This document shows, piece after piece, positions 58,665 to 64,000 of a DNA stretch of 64,000 bases. The notes under the pieces were generated by a model. The model was given only the letters and a program-made list of their open reading frames with translations, was not told the origin of the DNA and made no database searches. The position numbers and the translations under genes are program-made. How positions within the stretch are numbered: position 1 is the stretch's first letter; every line of letters begins with the position of its first letter. Source of the DNA: Atopobiaceae bacterium (GTDB lineage Bacteria > Actinomycetota > Coriobacteriia > Coriobacteriales > Atopobiaceae); assembly GCA_022483015.1 (NCBI GenBank), contig JAKVOB010000001.1, positions 888,902 through 952,901 of the forward strand. Reading direction: 5' to 3'.

Positions 58665-60445
58665 GCAGGACCCGAGCCCTCCCCGCGCCCGTGGTCGCGC
58701 TCGCCTCCGCGGCGGCGTTCCTCGCGGGAGACCTCTACGCCGCCACGCTCTCGGCCATGCCGGGGCAGGCCGCCTCGAACCTCGAGGCGGCCGTCTCGCA
58801 GGTCCCGTCATACCTCGCCGCCAATGGCCCCGTCCCCTCGCTGGACCCCGTGCCGCTGGCGGTCGGGACGCTCGCGTGCTGCGGGGTGTGGGTCGCTTGG
58901 TCGTACCAGCTCGTCCGGGCCGGGAACTACCGCCAGGGCGAGGAGCACGGGTCGGCCAGGTGGGCCACGCCGCACGAGGCGTCGCGCTTCGCCGACCCCA
59001 CGGACCCGTACGCCAACATCATCCTCACCAGCCACGTGTCACTCGCGCTCGCGCGTGCCGACCACGATCCCCGATACGAGCGCAACCGCAACGTGCTTGT
59101 CGTCGGTGGCTCGGGCTCCGGCAAGACGAGGAGCTACGTCCTGCCGAACCTGCTGCAGGCCAACGCCTCCTACCTCGTCACCGACCCCAAGGGCACCCTG
59201 GCCGACGAGGTGGGCCCGATGCTCGTGCCCCTCGGCTACGAGGTCCGCCGCATCGACACCGTCGACTTCCGGAGGTCGGACCACTACAACCCCATCGCGT
59301 ACGTGAGGTCTCAGCAGGACGTGCTGGAGCTCGTCGACTGCCTCATCGCCAACACGAAGCGAACGAGGAACGACTCGGCCGACCCCTTCTGGGAGAACTC
59401 GGAGCGCCTGCTCTACACGGCGCTCGTGGCCTACCTCGTGGACCACTGCCAACGGGAGGACGCCAACCTCCCAGGCCTCATGACGCTGCTGTCGCTCGCC
59501 GAGGCGAGCGAGGCCGACGAGGGATTCGAGAGCCCGCTCGACCTCCTGTTCCGCGAGGTCGAGACGGGCTGCAGGTGCGTCGTCGACGAGGAGGGCGAGG
59601 AGGCAGGCGGCCGGGCCTTCTGCGGCGGTGCCGCGAGGGTCAGGTGGGTGCGGGTGGCGGAGCCGCTCACGCCCGAGCAGGACTTCGCCCTCTCCCGCTA
59701 CCGCGCCTTCAAGGCGGCCGCCGGCAAGACCCTGAAGTCGATCATCATCAGCTGCAACGCCCGGCTCAGCGCCCTCGACAGCGCGGAGCTCAGGGAGCTC
59801 CTCTCGCGGGACGACATGGGGCTCGACCGCATGGGCGAGGCGGGGCGGCGCACCGCGATCTTCGCGACGTCGTCCGACACCAACGGCACCTACTCGTTCG
59901 TCCTGGCGCTCCTCGTGTGGCAGGCGACCAACCTGCTCTGCGAGCGGGCCCTCCGCGAGCACGGCGGGAGCCTTCCCGTGCCGGTGCACCTCGTCCTCGA
60001 CGAGTTCGCCAACATCGGGCGGCTCCCAGACTTCGAGCGGACGGTCGCGGTCGTGCGCTCGCGCAACATCGGCGTCTCGGTGATCATCCAGTCAACGGCC
60101 CAGCTCAGGAGCCGCTACGGGGACGACGCCCAGACGATCGTCGACTGCTGCGACACGACGCTGTTCCTCGGGGGCAAGTCGTCCGAGACCAACAGGGGTG
60201 TCTCGGAGCAGGTCGGCAAGGAGACCGTCTCGCTCCTCGGGACGAGCGAGAGCCGCGGGGCCAACCCCAACTCGACCCAGAGCAGGAACGTCGCCGAGCG
60301 GGACCTCATCCAGTCGGCCGAGGTCGCGAAGCTCGACCGCCGCCGCGCCATCGTCCTCATCGCCGGGGCCGACCCCGTCATCGACGGGAAGTACGACCCG
60401 GCCAGGCACCCGCGCCTCCGCGAGGGGGTGGTCCCCATGAAATAG
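58661..60445 (+). CDS. VirD4/TraG-type conjugative coupling protein
   Basis: A 594-residue type IV coupling ATPase that delivers DNA to the transfer channel. Two N-terminal membrane helices (about 8-30 and 63-83), a GSARWATPHEA segment typical of TraG, Walker A VVGGSGSGKTRSYVLPNLLQ (near residue 149), LVTDPKGTLADE, and Walker B HLVLDEFANIGRLPDFE. It starts at GTG overlapping the previous frame by 4 bp. Confidence 0.92.
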   Translation: MSRTRALPAPVVALASAAAFLAGDLYAATLSAMPGQAASNLEAAVSQVPSYLAANGPVPSLDPVPLAVGTLACCGVWVAWSYQLVRAGNYRQGEEHGSARWATPHEASRFADPTDPYANIILTSHVSLALARADHDPRYERNRNVLVVGGSGSGKTRSYVLPNLLQANASYLVTDPKGTLADEVGPMLVPLGYEVRRIDTVDFRRSDHYNPIAYVRSQQDVLELVDCLIANTKRTRNDSADPFWENSERLLYTALVAYLVDHCQREDANLPGLMTLLSLAEASEADEGFESPLDLLFREVETGCRCVVDEEGEEAGGRAFCGGAARVRWVRVAEPLTPEQDFALSRYRAFKAAAGKTLKSIIISCNARLSALDSAELRELLSRDDMGLDRMGEAGRRTAIFATSSDTNGTYSFVLALLVWQATNLLCERALREHGGSLPVPVHLVLDEFANIGRLPDFERTVAVVRSRNIGVSVIIQSTAQLRSRYGDDAQTIVDCCDTTLFLGGKSSETNRGVSEQVGKETVSLLGTSESRGANPNSTQSRNVAERDLIQSAEVAKLDRRRAIVLIAGADPVIDGKYDPARHPRLREGVVPMK

Positions 60446-60548
60446 GGGAGCCCGCGGGGGAGGCGAAGCGCCGCGCCTCCCCCGGACGGGCGTCGCGGCG
60501 CACGGGAACGGTCGCGGCACCGCCGCGCCGACGTCATGGAGGCACCAC

Positions 60549-60764
60549 ATGCTCTCACAGATCATCAGCCTCGTCTCGGGGTGCGTCTCCTTCCTCGGGG
60601 GCTTCCTCGTCGTCTGGGGCGCCGTGTCGCTCGGCCTCGCCATACGCGAGCAGCAGGGCGGCGCGCAGATAGCGAGCGCCATCTCGACCATCGCGGGCGG
60701 GGCGATCATCATCGCCGCCTCGGTCTACTTCGGGATGCTCGACACCTCGTGGCTCCCGGCCTAG
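60549..60764 (+). CDS. VirB2/Maff2-like small membrane protein
   Basis: A 71-residue protein with two hydrophobic helices (about 5-30 and 42-62) separated by REQQGGAQIASAIS. This size and layout, between virD4 and prgI, is that of the VirB2/TrbC-like (Maff2) pilus or channel subunit in Gram-positive elements. Confidence 0.75.
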   Translation: MLSQIISLVSGCVSFLGGFLVVWGAVSLGLAIREQQGGAQIASAISTIAGGAIIIAASVYFGMLDTSWLPA

Positions 60765-60773
60765 GGGGCGGCG

Positions 60774-61292
60774 ATGTCGCTCAGCGTCGCGGTCCACAAG
60801 GACATAGGCGAGTACACGGAGAAGGTCGTAGGCAAGCTGAGCCTCAGGACGCTCGGCTGCGTCGCGGGCGGCCTCGCCACCTCGGTGGGGACGGCGGCCG
60901 CGTGCCACGTGCTGCTCGGCGTCGAGCCGGCCGACGCGAGCCTGCCCGTCATGGCGGCCTCGATGCCGTTCTGGCTCATGGGGTTCTGGCGCCCCCACGG
61001 GATGCGGGCCGAGAGGTTCGTGCCGCTCCTGTGGGAGCACGCGACCGGCGACGGGCTGCTCCTCTACAGGAGCAGCTGCTCGATGGCCGCGCCGCCGCAG
61101 GGGCTCGCCGCCAGGGAGTCGAGGGGATACCGGAGGAAGTCTAGGAGGAAGGGGGCGGAGCTCCATGAGCCGAGCCAAGAGGGGCAAGACGGACGAGGGG
61201 GCCGACCAGGGGCGCACGCCGCGGCCGGGAGGCAAGCCCATGGGCAGGAGGATGCGGGAGCAGGAGCGCGAGCTAAGCACTTCCGTCGCTGA
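60774..61292 (+). CDS. PrgI family conjugation membrane protein
   Basis: A 172-residue protein whose first 110 residues match PrgI (VHKDIGEYTEKVVGKLSLRTL, two membrane helices at about 25-50 and 58-75). It belongs to the channel with VirB4. The last 40 residues lie in the 128 bp overlapping virB4 in another frame and are low complexity, Gly/Arg/Ala-rich, so the functional protein may end earlier. Confidence 0.82.
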   Translation: MSLSVAVHKDIGEYTEKVVGKLSLRTLGCVAGGLATSVGTAAACHVLLGVEPADASLPVMAASMPFWLMGFWRPHGMRAERFVPLLWEHATGDGLLLYRSSCSMAAPPQGLAARESRGYRRKSRRKGAELHEPSQEGQDGRGGRPGAHAAAGRQAHGQEDAGAGARAKHFRR

Positions 61293-63654
61293 GAGGCGCC
61301 GCCATCGTCGCGCGGCCAGGGACGTCTACAACGCGATAGGGTTCGAGGCGATGTACAGGGACGGCATCTGCGAGGTGGAGGAGGGGCTCTTCTCGCAGAC
61401 GGTGTCGTTCTCCGACATCAGCTACCAGTCCGCCAGGAAGGACGCCCAGGAGGCGGTCTTCTCGGCATGGTGCCAGCTGTTCGACTCCTTCGGGGCCGAC
61501 AGCTCGGTCCAGCTCTCCGTCGTGAACACGCCGATACCGGCCGACGAGATCGGGAACAGGACCTTCTTCGACGGGTCCGACCCCATCACGGGGCGGTTCG
61601 CCGCCGAGTACAACCGGATCCTCAACGACAAGATGCGCGAGGGCGTCTCCAACCTCGTGCGCGACCGCTACCTCACGTTCTCGGTGGGCGCGGCCGACGC
61701 CGCCTCGGCCGTGCCGAGGCTCGCGCGCGTCCGCGGCGACGTCACGCAGGCGCTCCAGCGCATCCGCTGCGACGTCGGGCTCCTCGACGGGGAGGCGCGG
61801 CTGCGCGTCGTGAACGACCTGCTCCGACCCGGGCGGAGGCTCGACTTCGACTGGGGCATGGTGGGTGCCGAGACGGGCCTGAGGACCAAGGACCTCATAT
61901 GCCCGTCCTGCATCGAGACCAAGCCCGGCGGGTCGTCCACCTGCCTCAGGGTGGACGGCAAGTGGTGCCAGACGCTCGTCGTCCGCTCCTTCGGCAGCGA
62001 GCTCTCGGACCGCTGCCTCGCCGAGCTCATCGACCTCCCCATCCCGCTCGCCGTGGTCCTGCACGTGCAGGGCATGGACAAGGCGAGGGCGATCTCCTAC
62101 GTGAAGCAGCGCCTCGCGTGGATGGACAAGGAGATCATCGACGAGCAGATGAGCGCCGTGAAGCGCGGCTACGACTTCGAGATCCTGCCGTCCGAGCTCA
62201 AGTACTCGAAGGCCGAGGCCGAGGACCTCCTCGACCACCTCCAGAACAGGAACCAGCGCCTCTTCTCGTACACGGGGCTCGTCCACACCTACGCGGACAC
62301 CCCGGCCGAGCTCGACGACCAGGTCATGCAGATCATGCGTGCCGCGCGCTCCAACTCCATCGACCTCGACACGCTCGACTACCGGCAGCGAGAGGGCCTC
62401 AACTCGGTCCTCCCGCTGGGGAACAACCACGTCGAGGTGAGCCGCATGATGACGACGGCCCAGGTCGCCATCCAGATGCCGTTCGCCACGCAGGAGGTCA
62501 ACCAGGCGGGCGGCGGCTACTACGGCCAGAACAAGGAGTCCTCGAACCTCGTCATCTGCAACCGGAAGAGGCTCGCGAGCCCCATGGGCTACGTCGCCGG
62601 CAAGCCCGGCAGCGGCAAGAGCTTCTCGGTGAAGCGGGAGATAGAGAACACGATCCTCGCCTACCCCGAGGACCAGGTGATCATATTCGACCCGGCGGGC
62701 GAGTACTCGCCCGTCGTGGTGCCCAACGGGGGCACCAGCATCAGGCTCGGCCCCGACTCCGGCGCCCACCTCAACCCCTTCGACCTCGCCGACGTCGCCG
62801 AGCAGAGCCCGAGCGCCCAGCGCGCGTTCAAGATCGACGCGTTCCTGGCCCTGTCGGGCGCGACCATGGCCGAGGGCAGCCAGGGCCTCCCAGAGGCCGA
62901 CAAGTCGATCATCAGCCGCTGCGTGGAGGAGGCCTACGAGGCGTGCGACGCCCGCGCCGCGACGCCGACGCTCCAGGACCTCTACGACACGCTCCTCGCC
63001 CAGCCGGAGCGTGAGGCGCGCGACATAGCCCTCCGCTACGAGCGCTACGTGAGGGGCGCGACCTCGTTCTTCAACCACGAGAGCAACGTGGGGTTCGAGG
63101 ACAGGGTCACGAACGTGGACTTCCGCGACCTCTCGCAGAACATGCGCGTCTTCGGGATGCTCACCGCCCTCGAGAGCGTCCGAAACCGCATGTACTCGAA
63201 CTTCGAGCGCGGCATCACCACCTGGCTCTACATCGACGAGGTCCAGTCGCTCTTCGAGCATCCGTCGATCGTGAGCTACTTCTCGAAGTTCTGGGCGGAG
63301 GGTCGCAAGTTCAACCTCATCTGCACCGGCATCACCCAGAACTCCGTCTACATGCTCGAGCACGAGGAGGCCAGGAACATGGTCCTCAACTCCGACTTCG
63401 TGCTGCTCCACAAGCAGAGCTCCCTCGACCGCAAGGCATGGGTCGACCTGCTCGGGCTGTCGGAGCAGGAGTCGCGCTACATCGACGAGTCCGTGAAGCC
63501 TGGCGAGGGCCTGCTCGTCGCGGGAGGGGCACGCGTCCCCATAAAGGACGACTTCCCCAAGGGCGCGCTCTACGACCTGTTCAACACCAAGCCGGACGAG
63601 GTCGCCGAGGCCAAGCGTGCCGCCGCCTCGTCCGCGGGGAGGCGCGCGAGGTGA
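61165..63654 (+). CDS. VirB4-type conjugation ATPase
   Basis: An 829-residue ATPase of the VirB4/TraE family, the motor of the transfer channel. The N-terminal half holds the CagE/TrbE domain; the C-terminal half has Walker A VAGKPGSGKSFSVKREIENT (near residue 475), FDPAGEYSPVV, Walker B TTWLYIDEVQSLFEHP and a GITQNSVYML motif. Its start lies 128 bp inside prgI. A GTG gene overlaps its stop. Confidence 0.92.
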   Translation: MSRAKRGKTDEGADQGRTPRPGGKPMGRRMREQERELSTSVAERRRHRRAARDVYNAIGFEAMYRDGICEVEEGLFSQTVSFSDISYQSARKDAQEAVFSAWCQLFDSFGADSSVQLSVVNTPIPADEIGNRTFFDGSDPITGRFAAEYNRILNDKMREGVSNLVRDRYLTFSVGAADAASAVPRLARVRGDVTQALQRIRCDVGLLDGEARLRVVNDLLRPGRRLDFDWGMVGAETGLRTKDLICPSCIETKPGGSSTCLRVDGKWCQTLVVRSFGSELSDRCLAELIDLPIPLAVVLHVQGMDKARAISYVKQRLAWMDKEIIDEQMSAVKRGYDFEILPSELKYSKAEAEDLLDHLQNRNQRLFSYTGLVHTYADTPAELDDQVMQIMRAARSNSIDLDTLDYRQREGLNSVLPLGNNHVEVSRMMTTAQVAIQMPFATQEVNQAGGGYYGQNKESSNLVICNRKRLASPMGYVAGKPGSGKSFSVKREIENTILAYPEDQVIIFDPAGEYSPVVVPNGGTSIRLGPDSGAHLNPFDLADVAEQSPSAQRAFKIDAFLALSGATMAEGSQGLPEADKSIISRCVEEAYEACDARAATPTLQDLYDTLLAQPEREARDIALRYERYVRGATSFFNHESNVGFEDRVTNVDFRDLSQNMRVFGMLTALESVRNRMYSNFERGITTWLYIDEVQSLFEHPSIVSYFSKFWAEGRKFNLICTGITQNSVYMLEHEEARNMVLNSDFVLLHKQSSLDRKAWVDLLGLSEQESRYIDESVKPGEGLLVAGGARVPIKDDFPKGALYDLFNTKPDEVAEAKRAAASSAGRRAR

Positions 63655-64000
63655 GCGGGACGGCGGAGGACGGGCCGCGCACGCGCCCCAAGGCGTCGGA
63701 GGTCGCGTTCGAGGGGAGCACCGACGCGGTCACGTCCGGCATCGTCCGCGACGCCGACGAGCGCACAGGCGCCATGTCCCGACATGCCCATGGCGGGCGT
63801 GGCGCCACGGCGACCAGGGGCGCCAGGGCGCTCGGTGCCGCACGCGACCTCGCAGGAGGGGCGACCGCCGCCGACCCCGACTCCGACGACGGCCGCGAGG
63901 CCTCCGAGGACGCCATCGAGGGGACGGGGCGGACGGCGTCGAGGGCCGCGCGGGCCCGGCGCGACGCATCACTGAGGAGGGACGGGCGCGAGCAGGCCAC
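63651..64000 (+). CDS. start of a hydrophilic element protein, cut by window end
   Basis: The frame opens at GTG 63651, overlapping the virB4 stop by 4 bp, and is uninterrupted to the window end (116 residues seen). It is rich in Ala, Arg, Asp, Gly and Thr with no recognisable domain yet. In similar elements the gene after virB4 encodes a channel protein or an NlpC/P60 cell-wall hydrolase with such a low-complexity N-terminus; that is inference. Confidence 0.6.
   Translation, partial: MSGTAEDGPRTRPKASEVAFEGSTDAVTSGIVRDADERTGAMSRHAHGGRGATATRGARALGAARDLAGGATAADPDSDDGREASEDAIEGTGRTASRAARARRDASLRRDGREQA

Larger units (their letters stand above)
54981..64000 (+). mobile_element. left part of a putative integrative conjugative element next to tRNA-fMet
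   Basis: Downstream of tRNA-fMet the content switches to element genes: excisionase-like proteins, a winged-helix protein, a palindrome array, a DnaC-like loader, and the conjugation genes virD4, a VirB2-like gene, prgI and virB4. The region continues beyond the window. The left boundary is set only by the tRNA end; att repeats cannot be checked without the right end. No integrase or relaxase is seen here. Confidence 0.75.

Overview
The window is GC-rich, densely coding DNA (only the promoter regions are clearly AT-richer), with strong Shine-Dalgarno sites, GTG starts, a T-box leader, class II GalT, many PTS genes and a Gram-positive type Tad pilus locus. Together these suggest a host-associated anaerobe of the Coriobacteriia (Actinomycetota), probably Atopobiaceae/Olsenella-like. 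This is inferred from gene content only.

Positions 1-12250 form a galactose and amino-sugar block: the end of a 6-phospho-beta-galactosidase gene (lacG), the Leloir genes galM-galK-galT, then a PTS operon for N-acetylgalactosamine (EIIA, a YajC-like protein, EIIB, EIIC, EIID, a GntR/HutC regulator, the SIS-domain isomerase AgaS and the deacetylase NagA/AgaA). The 455-bp promoter region of the PTS operon carries three TGGT/AGGT-N4-ACCA elements, the architecture known for NagR/DasR-type regulators. Positions 12278-18600 hold a solitary glycyl-radical enzyme of the YbiW/PflD type, a YtrA-type GntR regulator with its membrane protein, a ClC chloride channel and a DeoR regulator. A nearly identical palindromic motif precedes both the glycyl-radical enzyme and the DeoR gene.

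Positions 18600-34030 are mostly core genes: a T-box controlled pheS-pheT pair, a zinc-PLC-like protein, a degenerate HepT/MNT-like fusion protein, a GntR regulator, a GH13 enzyme, pyruvate kinase, D-lactate dehydrogenase-like protein, a cation P-type ATPase behind a structured leader, and rsgA. Positions 34558-45149 are a Tad (Flp) pilus locus: cpaB, tadZ, tadA, tadB, tadC, a Flp pilin, further prepilin-like proteins and an FHA protein; one TadG-like gene is interrupted by a +1 frameshift at a run of four C. A BrnT/BrnA-like toxin-antitoxin pair and tRNA-Phe follow.

Positions 46253-54794 continue with gldA, a GH5 glycosidase, rsmI, and a carbohydrate cluster (GntR regulator, cellobiose/lactose-type PTS EIIB and EIIC without EIIA, an SGNH esterase, an ROK kinase). 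Initiator tRNA-fMet (54904-54980) is followed by what looks like the left part of an integrative conjugative element that runs off the window end: excisionase-like proteins, a winged-helix protein, an array of five TGACA-N3-TGTCA palindromes, a DnaC-like ATPase, a decayed gene, VirD4, a VirB2-like protein, PrgI and VirB4. No integrase or relaxase is seen in the part present.
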